Below, in pieces: positions 6,862 through 14,625 of a stretch of DNA of 64,000 nucleotides. The notes beneath the pieces were generated by a model, which was not told the origin of the DNA, did no database searches, and saw only the letters and a program-made list of their open reading frames with translations. Both the position numbers and the translations under genes were made by a program. Source of the stretch: Muribaculaceae bacterium Isolate-037 (Harlan) (lineage in GTDB: Bacteria; Bacteroidota; Bacteroidia; Bacteroidales; Muribaculaceae); assembly GCA_003762615.1 (NCBI GenBank), contig RIAZ01000006.1, positions 1-64,000 on the forward strand, written 5' to 3'. Each line of letters starts with the position of its first letter. Positions within the stretch are counted from its first letter, which is position 1.

Positions 6862-8569
6862 AGCATTTGAGAATGAGACCTCACGGTCTGGAACTCTCGG
6901 TTTGCCATTATTCTTACGTTGGACAGTTTTACTGAGTCAACGAAAGGAAGAGCACTCTTCACTATACCCCCAAGTTACGGATTTTTCTACTGTGAACTTA
7001 TTGGAATATATAAGGTTGCAGAACGATGAGCTGAAAAAGTCCTCGTCACGTACAACGCAGGAAAAGACCGCTCAGTTTGTGACGACAATCTCCGGATATT
7101 GTGATGCCGACACCGACTTGCGAATGGCACAGACTACGCCCTTTGTCATGGGTTACGGAAAATCCATAACCGACGGCTCCGGCAAGACCTACAGCCCGAC
7201 CGTGGCAAACGAATGTGTGGAACGTCTGCGCGGAACCATCCGTAAAGCCATCCGCGACAAGGTAATACCCAATTACGATCCCATCCCCGAAGCACTCGAC
7301 AGACTGCGCAATGATGTATGGGGTCTTGAAGTGAAAGCCGAGTCACCAGTAAAGATAGATCTCCGGCTGACCGATGCCGTGTTGACCCTGACGCGCAAAT
7401 TAACTTGGATATTCGCTAACCGCTCCATTGCGGAGCAATCCGACGACCCGCAGCAGCGCCGTCGGCTCCGCGAAGAGACCACCGACGCACGTGCCGTGCT
7501 CATCTACCTCTTCAGCCTCTTCTTCTACGGACTCGACATCGAATCCATCCTCCGCCTCAAGACATCAGAACCCTCAGAAAATTCAGAGTGCTTCATCCCG
7601 AAATACGGTCGGGCATTGCCGATTCCGGCAGTAGCCCTCTCCCTCGCCCGAATGCACAACGAAGGGAAGATCTGCACCACCGGCGACCGACTCTTCAGCG
7701 TAATCAGCGATACAGATACCGACGCGCAGATTGCAGCCAAAGCGAAGCGCATCATGACGCGTGCCTGCAAATGGCTCCGCCGTCAGGAGATACCCCTCGC
7801 CACCTATCCCGACACCTTCAGCGAATGGCTCTCACTCGCCGCCGAGACCGGTGCACCGGCAGCAGCCATCGAGACAGCGATACAATGCGCCGTCAGCGGC
7901 AAGTTTACCGAGATAGACGAGCAGACATGGCTCGACCTCAACCGTTCGGAACGCAGTGTAGCCACATTCCTCCAGCACAACTGGTACGTACTCTGTAGCT
8001 ACTCCACCACCTTCCGTGGCGAAAAACTCCGTTCATTCATAGCACGTTCCGGCATCTTCGGCACAGAAACCGAAGCCTACCGCCGACTCTACAACCCCAC
8101 CGATAACACCGACGAACGCCCCACAGAGACATCCGCCATAAGCCGATTCGTCTTCCTCAAGGCGAACCCCATAGAGGCGATGCTCATCGACAGGCTAAGA
8201 CGCGACGCCGCACTTCTCCGCGTGAGCCGTACCCGCCAATTCGCAATAGTACCACAACACGAAATCGAGATCTTCCAGGTAGCCCTCCGCGACTTCCGCG
8301 ACGACGTAGACCTCGTAGACCGCGAGGAATGGATCGCCGCCCACCGTAAAGAATTCGCCAAATCCCAAAAAGTGATAATCCACACCGGACCCTTCAAAGG
8401 ACGCGAAGCCACCATCATCGACATCAAGACACCTAAAGCCATCGGCAGCAAAGCCCGTGGCACCACAGTAGGCGAAGCCACCGAACCCCACTACCTCCTC
8501 TCCCTCGCCCACGCCACCTTCACCATCGTCGCGACCCGCACCGCCCTCGCCCTCGACGCCGCCCCGTAG
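6824..8569 (+). CDS. Recombinase-like / UpxY-type NusG fusion, putative antiterminator of the polysaccharide operon
   Basis: A 581-codon frame with two halves. Residues about 57-370 follow the plan of a Bacteroidetes tyrosine recombinase: a SAM-like helical region, then IYLFSLFFYGLDIESILRLK and LATYPDTFSEWLSLAAETGA. These align by eye with FYMMGISFVDMAFLKK and LTTYTSRHSWASIARTRN of the neighbouring recombinase. The Arg-His pair is replaced by Thr-Phe and no catalytic Tyr is evident, so it should be inactive. Residues 386-485 form a NusG N-terminal (NGN) domain as in UpxY (NWYVLCSYSTTFRGEKLRSF, RFVFLKANP, IVPQHEIEIF). Residues 516-540 are a KOW motif (HTGPFKGREATIID). UpxY proteins prevent early termination of their own capsule operon. 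The first 56 residues look poorly conserved, so translation might begin at GTG 6992. Confidence 0.8.
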   Translation: MPSGNHFPSATHKAFENETSRSGTLGLPLFLRWTVLLSQRKEEHSSLYPQVTDFSTVNLLEYIRLQNDELKKSSSRTTQEKTAQFVTTISGYCDADTDLRMAQTTPFVMGYGKSITDGSGKTYSPTVANECVERLRGTIRKAIRDKVIPNYDPIPEALDRLRNDVWGLEVKAESPVKIDLRLTDAVLTLTRKLTWIFANRSIAEQSDDPQQRRRLREETTDARAVLIYLFSLFFYGLDIESILRLKTSEPSENSECFIPKYGRALPIPAVALSLARMHNEGKICTTGDRLFSVISDTDTDAQIAAKAKRIMTRACKWLRRQEIPLATYPDTFSEWLSLAAETGAPAAAIETAIQCAVSGKFTEIDEQTWLDLNRSERSVATFLQHNWYVLCSYSTTFRGEKLRSFIARSGIFGTETEAYRRLYNPTDNTDERPTETSAISRFVFLKANPIEAMLIDRLRRDAALLRVSRTRQFAIVPQHEIEIFQVALRDFRDDVDLVDREEWIAAHRKEFAKSQKVIIHTGPFKGREATIIDIKTPKAIGSKARGTTVGEATEPHYLLSLAHATFTIVATRTALALDAAP

Positions 8570-8848
8570 CCACTAAAAGGGGAGCGAAACCGGGAGCGTC
8601 AGCTTCCAACTTGCGCAAATCCGTGAAGATACCGAAGAACTAATAGCGCAGCAGTTTTGTTTCAAGTGTGAGCGCGTAGCGCGAAAACCCGATAAACCGC
8701 AGAGCCCACAAAGCCCACAGAGAATTATCCTCACACAAAGAAACAAAAGAACAAAAAGAAATTAATCTACAATAAAATACAATTTCAAATCTCGCCACCT
8801 TTCCTTCTGTTTCAGGGAGTAGGGGCTTAATCATATATCCCCACCGCT
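8570..8848. other. Intergenic spacer with a purine-rich repeat
   Basis: No gene seen. About 8695-8733 holds CGCAGAGCCCACAAAG/CCCACAGAG units related to the repeat after the recombinase, followed by an A-rich stretch. There is no clear terminator, in keeping with transcription running on into the flippase gene. Confidence 0.5.
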
Positions 8849-10282
8849 TTGTCTGAATCGCTGAAAAGAAAGACCCTAAAGGGCACACTCTGGAGCACTC
8901 TCGAAAGATTCTCCGTGCAGGGTATAGCATTCGTCGTCATGATTATCATGGCGCGTATACTTACCCCTGAGGACTACGGTCTTGTAGGGATGCTCACGAT
9001 ATTCATAGCCATTTCGCAGTCGCTTGTAAATAGTGGTTTCTCGCAAGCTTTAATCCGGAAACAGGACCGTTCGGAGGTTGACAACTCCACCGTCTTCTAC
9101 TTCAATATCGGAGTCGGGCTGGTTCTCTATCTCCTCCTCTTCCTCTGTGCTCCGCTTATTGCTCGGTTCTACAACGAGCCGATACTTGTGCCACTCACAC
9201 GACTTATCTCGGTCAGCGTGCTGATCAATTCCTTTGTCGTCGTGCAGAGAGCATTGCTGACGGTTAGGATAGACTTCAAGACACAGGCAAAGGCTTCATC
9301 TGCGGCTGCTGTTGTCTCCGGTGCGGTCGGTATAACGATGGCATACACCGGTTCTGGGGTGTGGTCGATAGTCTGGTATCAGCTGACCAACCTAACCGTT
9401 AATGTAGGTCTGCTGTGGATATTATCCCCATGGCGTCCGCAGTGGATATATTCATGGAAGTCTTTCCGTGAACTTTTCTCATTTGGATCTAAACTAGCTT
9501 TATCTGGAATTCTTGAGTCTCTCTACCAAAATATATATCTTATGATTATTGGAAAAGTATTCAAGGCATCCGATCTTGGCTATTATACGAGGGCACATCA
9601 GTTTGCGGAATTTCCGTCATCGAATGTATCAGGCATAATACAGCGAGTCACGTTCCCGATACTCTGCTCCATACAAGATGATGACGAGCGTCTTCGCAGT
9701 GTCTACCGCCGTTTCCTGCGTCTCTCCGCCTTCATCGTGTTCCCACTCATGATAGGGCTTGCGGCAGTGGCGCATCCGTTCATTCTGCTTGTGCTGAAGG
9801 AGCAGTGGGAGTTTGCCGCAGTCCTTCTCCAGATAATCTGTCTGGGTATGATGTGGTATCCAATCCATGCCATCAACCTCAATCTACTTCAGGTGAAGGG
9901 GAGGAGTGACCTGTTCCTCCGTCTGGAGATAATCAAGAAATGTCTCGGAGTCACCATGATATGCATCACTGTGCCGTTCGGCATAGTCGCCATGTGCTGG
10001 GGCTCCGTGGCGAACTCGATAATCGCACTGATAATCAACACCCACTATACGGGTAAACTCATACAGGTGGGCTTCCTGCGCCAGATGCGCGATCTTGTCC
10101 CGACACTCCTCTACTCATTCTCGATGGGCGCGGTGGTCTGGGGCGTGGTGCAGTTGGTTCCCGGCAACATGCTGAAACTCATAGCCGGCATACTGTCTGG
10201 CATCGTGTACTTCCTGATTGTGACGAGACTCACACGCTCGTCAGACCTGCGCGAGCTCCTTTCATTCGTAAAAACAAAATAA
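8849..10282 (+). CDS. Wzx-type polysaccharide flippase (MOP superfamily)
   Basis: A 477-residue polytopic membrane protein of the polysaccharide-transport/MATE-like superfamily, with about 12-14 hydrophobic segments throughout and the typical N terminus SLKRKTLKGTLWSTLERFSVQGIAFVVMIIMARILTPEDYGLVGM. Such proteins move undecaprenyl-linked oligosaccharide units across the inner membrane. The best N terminus needs a TTG start at 8849; the first in-frame ATG would cut off the first membrane segment. It is the first structural gene after the NusG fusion, as flippases often are in UpxY-led capsule loci. Confidence 0.9.
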   Translation: MSESLKRKTLKGTLWSTLERFSVQGIAFVVMIIMARILTPEDYGLVGMLTIFIAISQSLVNSGFSQALIRKQDRSEVDNSTVFYFNIGVGLVLYLLLFLCAPLIARFYNEPILVPLTRLISVSVLINSFVVVQRALLTVRIDFKTQAKASSAAAVVSGAVGITMAYTGSGVWSIVWYQLTNLTVNVGLLWILSPWRPQWIYSWKSFRELFSFGSKLALSGILESLYQNIYLMIIGKVFKASDLGYYTRAHQFAEFPSSNVSGIIQRVTFPILCSIQDDDERLRSVYRRFLRLSAFIVFPLMIGLAAVAHPFILLVLKEQWEFAAVLLQIICLGMMWYPIHAINLNLLQVKGRSDLFLRLEIIKKCLGVTMICITVPFGIVAMCWGSVANSIIALIINTHYTGKLIQVGFLRQMRDLVPTLLYSFSMGAVVWGVVQLVPGNMLKLIAGILSGIVYFLIVTRLTRSSDLRELLSFVKTK

Positions 10283-10294
10283 TCATTATAAATT

Positions 10295-11407
10295 ATGGAC
10301 GGTAACAAGCAGATTACCGTGACTTCTCCGCTACTTCCTGATCTGGAGGAGTTTCACGACATGCTCAGGGAGATCTGGGCAAGCAAGTGGATAACGAACA
10401 ACGGTTCCTTTCACAAGCAGTTGGAGAAGGAACTTGCCGCATATCTCAAGGTGCCATACATCAGTCTCTTCACCAACGGCACGTTGCCCCTTATCACAGC
10501 CCTCCAGGCACTGCGCATCACCGGTGAGGTCATAACCACCCCCTACAGCTTCGTCGCCACGACCCACTCCTTGTGGTGGAACGGCATCAAGCCGGTGTTC
10601 GTCGATGTGGATCCTGCCACCTGCAACCTTGACCCCTCAAAGATAGAGGCGGCAATAACTCCCAAGACCACCGCCATCATGCCCGTGCACTGCTACGGCA
10701 AGCCGTGCGACACGAAGGCGATACAGGAGATAGCCGACAAATACGGACTGAAGGTGATCTACGATGCCGCCCATGCCTTCGGTGTGGAGGTAAACGGGGA
10801 ATCCGTCCTCAATGCCGGCGACATGTCGACACTCTCGTTCCATGCCACCAAGGTCTACAACACGATCGAGGGCGGGGCGATGGTGATGCAGGATGAGGTG
10901 ACTAAGAGACGCATCGACTATCTGAAGAACTTCGGATTCGCCAACGAGACGACGGTTGTCGCCCCCGGCATCAACTCCAAGATGGACGAGATGCGCTCAG
11001 CCTACGGACTCCTCAATCTCCGTCAGGTGGATGCGGCGATAGCCGCCCGTCAGAAAGTGGCCAACTCCTACCGTGAGGCACTGCGCGACGTTGAGGGTAT
11101 CAGCTTCTTCGACGACATGCCCGGAGTGCGCCACAACTACAGCTACTTCCCGATCTTCATAGATGCGGAGCGGTTCGGCAAGACGCGCGATGCGCTCTAT
11201 CAGGAGATGAAGGAGGCCAACGTCCTCGGACGCCGCTACTTCTATCCCCTCATCAGCGAGTTCAGCACCTACAAGGGGCTTCCCTCGGCAACGCGCGAGA
11301 ACCTCCCCGTTGCACATAAACTTGCCGACACAGTACTCTGCCTGCCGATGCACCATGACCTATCGGATGCGGATATAGAAAGAGTCCTTAAATTCTTCAG
11401 GAAATGA
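10295..11407 (+). CDS. DegT/DnrJ/EryC1-type sugar aminotransferase
   Basis: A PLP-dependent aminotransferase of 370 residues that puts an amino group on a nucleotide-linked keto sugar. The family marks are VTSPLLPDLEEF at the N terminus, the TNGTLPLITALQAL turn, YDAAHAFGVEVNG with the PLP-binding Asp, and the PLP lysine in LSFHATKVYNTIEGGAMV. It overlaps the next gene, a NeuD/PglD-type acyltransferase, by 4 bp. Aminotransferase plus left-handed-helix acyltransferase is the arrangement of VioA/VioB and PglE/PglD, so a 4-amino-4,6-dideoxy sugar acylated on nitrogen is likely. The substrate could be dTDP-4-keto-6-deoxyglucose, made by the RmlB at 28849, but this is inferred. Confidence 0.9.
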   Translation: MDGNKQITVTSPLLPDLEEFHDMLREIWASKWITNNGSFHKQLEKELAAYLKVPYISLFTNGTLPLITALQALRITGEVITTPYSFVATTHSLWWNGIKPVFVDVDPATCNLDPSKIEAAITPKTTAIMPVHCYGKPCDTKAIQEIADKYGLKVIYDAAHAFGVEVNGESVLNAGDMSTLSFHATKVYNTIEGGAMVMQDEVTKRRIDYLKNFGFANETTVVAPGINSKMDEMRSAYGLLNLRQVDAAIAARQKVANSYREALRDVEGISFFDDMPGVRHNYSYFPIFIDAERFGKTRDALYQEMKEANVLGRRYFYPLISEFSTYKGLPSATRENLPVAHKLADTVLCLPMHHDLSDADIERVLKFFRK

Positions 11408-12039
11408 AGAATCTGATTATAATAGGAGCCCGTGGATTCGGTAGGGAAGTCTACAATCTTTATCTGGATTGTAGAAGGAATGATCCGGAATTAGTTTGCA
11501 AGGGGTTCCTTGATGACAAAGCGGATGCCTTGGATGGATATGAGGGGTATCCTCAAATAATATCCTCAGTGGAGGATTATGAAGTTCAGGACGATGATGT
11601 CTTTGTATGTGCCCTTGGTGATATCAGATACAAGAGGCAGTATGTGGAAAAAATACTTGCCAAAGGCGGTGAGTTTATATCCCTCATACATCCGGATGTG
11701 CAGATAGGGATGAACACAATGATAGGCAAAGGTTGCATAATACGCACTGCGTGCAGCATAAGCTGCGATATAACGATAGGTGATTATGTGACCATCATGG
11801 GTTATTCTGTACTTGGGCATGACTGCAAGGTCAGGGACTGGTCCCATCTTGGTGCATATTCATTCCTCGGAGGATTCTCAGAAGTCGGGGAGATGGTCAC
11901 GTTGCACCCCGGAGTGCGTCTGCTTCCACACAAGAAGGTCGGGGACAATTCCATCGTTGGAGCCGGTAGTGTAGTGTTGAGAAATGTTAAACCGGGGATA
12001 ACCGTATTCGGGGTCCCTGCAAAAAAAATAGAGTATTAA
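11404..12039 (+). CDS. NeuD/PglD-type sugar N- or O-acyltransferase
   Basis: A 211-residue protein with an N-terminal Rossmann-like substrate domain (KNLIIIGARGFGREVYNL) and a C-terminal left-handed beta-helix of hexapeptide repeats (IGKGCIIRTACSISCDITIGDYVTIMGYSVLGHDCKVRD). The catalytic His lies in VLGHDC, and GAGSVVLRNVKPGITVFGVPAK closes it, as in NeuD, PglD and VioB. The ACP gene begins 2 bp after its stop, so the acyl donor may be the acyl-ACP made by the next three genes rather than acetyl-CoA; that is inference from order. Confidence 0.9.
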   Translation: MKNLIIIGARGFGREVYNLYLDCRRNDPELVCKGFLDDKADALDGYEGYPQIISSVEDYEVQDDDVFVCALGDIRYKRQYVEKILAKGGEFISLIHPDVQIGMNTMIGKGCIIRTACSISCDITIGDYVTIMGYSVLGHDCKVRDWSHLGAYSFLGGFSEVGEMVTLHPGVRLLPHKKVGDNSIVGAGSVVLRNVKPGITVFGVPAKKIEY

Positions 12040-12040
12040 T

Positions 12041-12268
12041 ATGGATTTGAACAGTTTTATAGAGAAATTCGCAGAGGCGATTGAATTGGAGGATTCCTCT
12101 GTTTTGAGTGGAGATACAGTGTTCCGCACATTGCCGGAATGGGATTCCTTGTCCTATCTTTCAGTTATAGCTATGATGGATGAGGAATATGACATCCAGA
12201 TAGAGAACGCAGAGTTCAAGCAACTGCTGACAATAGAGGATCTTGTAAACTATATTTCCAACAGGTAA
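12041..12268 (+). CDS. Acyl carrier protein
   Basis: A 75-residue acidic protein with the phosphopantetheine site EWDSLSYL (Ser36) in the ACP context, followed by AMMDEEYDIQIENAEFKQLLTIEDLVNYI, which is the usual helix III/IV region. It overlaps the KAS III gene by one base. A specialised ACP inside a polysaccharide cluster points to a dedicated acyl group for sugar decoration rather than membrane lipid synthesis. Confidence 0.93.
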   Translation: MDLNSFIEKFAEAIELEDSSVLSGDTVFRTLPEWDSLSYLSVIAMMDEEYDIQIENAEFKQLLTIEDLVNYISNR

Positions 12269-13326
12269 TGGCATTCTCTTCATATACCGGGGTGGGTGTG
12301 ACAGCCCTCGCCGGGGCTGTCCCCCATACCGTGATAGACAATTACAGGTACACCGACCACTTCCCTGCTGATCAGGTCAAGGAAGTGGTTGACAAGGTTG
12401 GAATATACGAGCGCCGTTTCGCGGACAAGGACACGTGCTCCTCCGACCTCTGTTTTGCGGCGGCTCAGAGACTTATTGATGACAACGACATAGACAGGTC
12501 GGAGATAGACCTTCTGATATTCATATCCCAGACCCCTGACTACAGGATGCCTGCCACATCAGTACTGCTGCAGCATCGTCTCGGATTACCAAACTCGACG
12601 GTTGCGTTCGACATCAACCTTGGATGCTCCGCCTTCATATACGGGCTTAACGTAGTGTATGCACTCATGTCGGTAGGCAACTACCGTAAGGCATTACTGC
12701 TTGACGGGGAGACCCGGTCAAAGGTATATTCCCCTAAGGACAGACGTTCGGCATTCCTTTTCGGGGATGGTGGTGTCGCCGCGCTTATAGAGAGGGATGA
12801 GAAGTTTGGCAGGAGCTATTTCTCACTGAACTCCGACGGTTCACGCGGAGATCTCATCAAGATAAATGCCGGAGGCTACCGTATGCCGTCATCAGCCGAG
12901 ACCGTCAAGGAGAAGGTCGTCGATGAGTACGGCAACATCAGGAGTGAGGAGCAGGGCTACATGATGGGGGGCGATGTCTTCAATTTTGTCATACGTGAGA
13001 TACCTAAGGACATAAAGAAGACCCTTGAATACTCCGGCAAGACTGTGGCAGACTTCAACTACTTCATCTTCCATCAGGCGAACAACTTTATCAACAGCTA
13101 CCTTGCGAAGAAACTCAAGCTTGACACTGCCAGGATACCCTCCACAATAGAGAAGTATGGCAACACCTCCTCCGTGTCAGTCCCCCTGACCATCGCTGAT
13201 CAGCTGAAAGGGAAACTTGAAGGGGAGAACACCCTTCTTTTGAGTGCTTTCGGTGTCGGCATGACATGGGCTACGGCTGTGGTTCCATTCGTGAATCTTA
13301 ATATAAGCGACATAGTTGAGGTATGA
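12268..13326 (+). CDS. Beta-ketoacyl-ACP synthase III-like enzyme
   Basis: FabH-like thiolase-fold condensing enzyme of 352 residues. The catalytic triad is visible: Cys120 in DINLGCSAFIYGL, His269 in FIFHQANNF and Asn299 in YGNTSS, plus the C-terminal LLSAFGVGMTWA motif. Such enzymes condense an acyl-CoA with malonyl-ACP to give beta-ketoacyl-ACP. Packed between an ACP (1-bp overlap) and a ketoreductase (4-bp overlap), it probably makes acetoacetyl-ACP or a similar short chain for the sugar acyltransferase upstream. Start ATG 12268 gives the normal N terminus. Confidence 0.9.
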   Translation: MAFSSYTGVGVTALAGAVPHTVIDNYRYTDHFPADQVKEVVDKVGIYERRFADKDTCSSDLCFAAAQRLIDDNDIDRSEIDLLIFISQTPDYRMPATSVLLQHRLGLPNSTVAFDINLGCSAFIYGLNVVYALMSVGNYRKALLLDGETRSKVYSPKDRRSAFLFGDGGVAALIERDEKFGRSYFSLNSDGSRGDLIKINAGGYRMPSSAETVKEKVVDEYGNIRSEEQGYMMGGDVFNFVIREIPKDIKKTLEYSGKTVADFNYFIFHQANNFINSYLAKKLKLDTARIPSTIEKYGNTSSVSVPLTIADQLKGKLEGENTLLLSAFGVGMTWATAVVPFVNLNISDIVEV

Positions 13327-14084
13327 ATCCATTCTCGTTGGAAGATAAGGTTATAGTAATAACCGGGGCATCCTCAGGCATAGGAAGGCACACCGCCATC
13401 TCCTGTAGCCTGCAGGGTGCTTCGGTCATCCTTATAGGTCGTAATCCGGAACGTCTTCAGGAGACATACACATGCCTGTCTGAAGGCAAGAGACACGGCA
13501 GTTACGTGTTGGATCTCACGGATGATGCATGTATGTCGGATGTGGTTCAACAGATAAACACGGATTTTGGGAGGATAGACGGGATTGTACATTGTGCCGG
13601 CATTTCCGGGACATTGCCATTGAAATTGGCAGACACCGCTGAGATGGAAAGATATTTCTCCAACAATGCCATAGGTGCTGTCAACCTTACAAGGGAACTC
13701 TGCAAGGTCGGCAGGTTCTCCAAGGATGGAGGCAGCGTTGTGTTCCTGTCATCTGTCGCTGCACTTACAGGAGATCCCGGGAAAAGTCTGTATGCTATGA
13801 GCAAGGGAGCGTTGCTTTCAGGTTGCCGTGCCCTTGCAGCCGAATATGCACGAAGGAAAATCAGATTCAACTGCATATCTCCGGGAGTTATCATAACACC
13901 GATAAATGAGAATCTTCCGCATATCAAGGATCCCGAAAAAAGGAAGGCATTGGAGGCGAAGCATCTTCTTGGACTTGGAAAAACAGAGGATGTGGCGAAT
14001 GCATGCATCTACCTCTTGTCGGATGCATCCCGTTGGATCACAGGACAGAATCTCATCGTTGACGGGGGGTATACAGTGCAATAG
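13323..14084 (+). CDS. SDR-family oxidoreductase, FabG-like beta-ketoacyl-ACP reductase
   Basis: A classical short-chain dehydrogenase of 253 residues: the cofactor glycines TGASSGIG (14-21), an NAG-like motif written HCAGIS, and catalytic Ser144 (FLSSVAA), Tyr157 and Lys161 (YAMSKGAL), ending in WITGQNLIVDGGYTVQ as in FabG. With the ACP and KAS III before it, the simplest role is reduction of beta-ketoacyl-ACP to 3-hydroxyacyl-ACP, for use as an N-acyl donor on the amino sugar. It could instead act on a sugar. The gene ends the GC-rich part of the cluster. Confidence 0.88.
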   Translation: MNPFSLEDKVIVITGASSGIGRHTAISCSLQGASVILIGRNPERLQETYTCLSEGKRHGSYVLDLTDDACMSDVVQQINTDFGRIDGIVHCAGISGTLPLKLADTAEMERYFSNNAIGAVNLTRELCKVGRFSKDGGSVVFLSSVAALTGDPGKSLYAMSKGALLSGCRALAAEYARRKIRFNCISPGVIITPINENLPHIKDPEKRKALEAKHLLGLGKTEDVANACIYLLSDASRWITGQNLIVDGGYTVQ

Positions 14085-14271
14085 TTGTTTCGTTGAATAC
14101 TTGGGTATACAAGAAATGATTAAAGGATTTGTCCGATTACTACAATATCATTAATGAGAAGACTATCAGCTTCGCGTGTAGGTCGCACCCTCTCAAGAGG
14201 AGAGGCTAATTTATTAACCTCTTGTGTACAAGGTCGCGGAGGAGTCTACAAGAATCATAATTCTTAATATC

Positions 14272-14469
14272 ATGATCAAAATTCTTTTATTGATCGTGGC
14301 CTTTGTGTAGTGGGCGTATGGATTATCCAAATACATAACTACATTTGAGTAGGCCATTGATGATTACAGAGAAGCAAGGAGCAGGTCATCCTTTAAGAAA
14401 CTTGCTTGGGGATTCTGCGGAATTCTTTGGGAGGAATTGCTTTTTATACTTAGTTTTATACCCCTCTGA
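14272..14469 (+). pseudogene. Remnant of a small membrane protein with two in-frame TAG codons
   Basis: From ATG 14272 to TGA 14467-14469 one frame reads MIKILLLIVAFV, stop, WAYGLSKYITTFE, stop, AIDDYREARSRSSF... then KKLAWGFCGILWEELLFILS. That pattern is two hydrophobic segments around a charged middle, as in a real small protein, broken by TAG at 14308 and 14350. I read it as a decayed gene. No family recognised. Confidence 0.4.
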
Positions 14470-14499
14470 TACGAGTAAAGGGTGACATCGAAAATAATA

Positions 14500-14554
14500 G
14501 AGTTGATTTAAGCTGTGTATTTAAATCAACTCAAACAACAGCTTAAATCAACTC
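14500..14554. repeat. 17-bp perfect inverted repeat
   Basis: GAGTTGATTTAAGCTGT at 14500-14516 and its exact complement at 14538-14554, with a further copy of TTAAATCAACTC at 14521-14532 in the loop. There is no T run, so a recombination or protein-binding site is as likely as a terminator. Confidence 0.6.
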
Positions 14555-14625
14555 AATTTGTCTAATCAATTGCAGGGAATCAGCCGCGAATGATCCCCTA
14601 CACGGAACGGTCTAATATTGTCAAT

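Larger units (their letters stand above)
14085..14589. other. Gene-free spacer at a composition boundary
   Basis: Between the SDR gene and the AT-rich glycosyltransferases. It holds a decayed membrane-protein reading frame (14272-14469), a 17-bp inverted repeat (14500-14516 and 14538-14554) and possibly a 37-codon frame from ATG 14154. It looks like scar sequence from past gene replacement. Confidence 0.5.

Noticed and set aside
4987-8569. Integrative element or prophage around the recombinase
   Set aside because: No tRNA or direct att repeats, no mobilisation or phage genes; the inverted repeats and promoter point to a switch instead.
14272-14469. Amber codon reassignment or suppression
   Set aside because: TAG serves as an ordinary stop in this window (for example the fusion gene ends in TAG at 8567-8569), so two TAGs in a short remnant are better read as decay.
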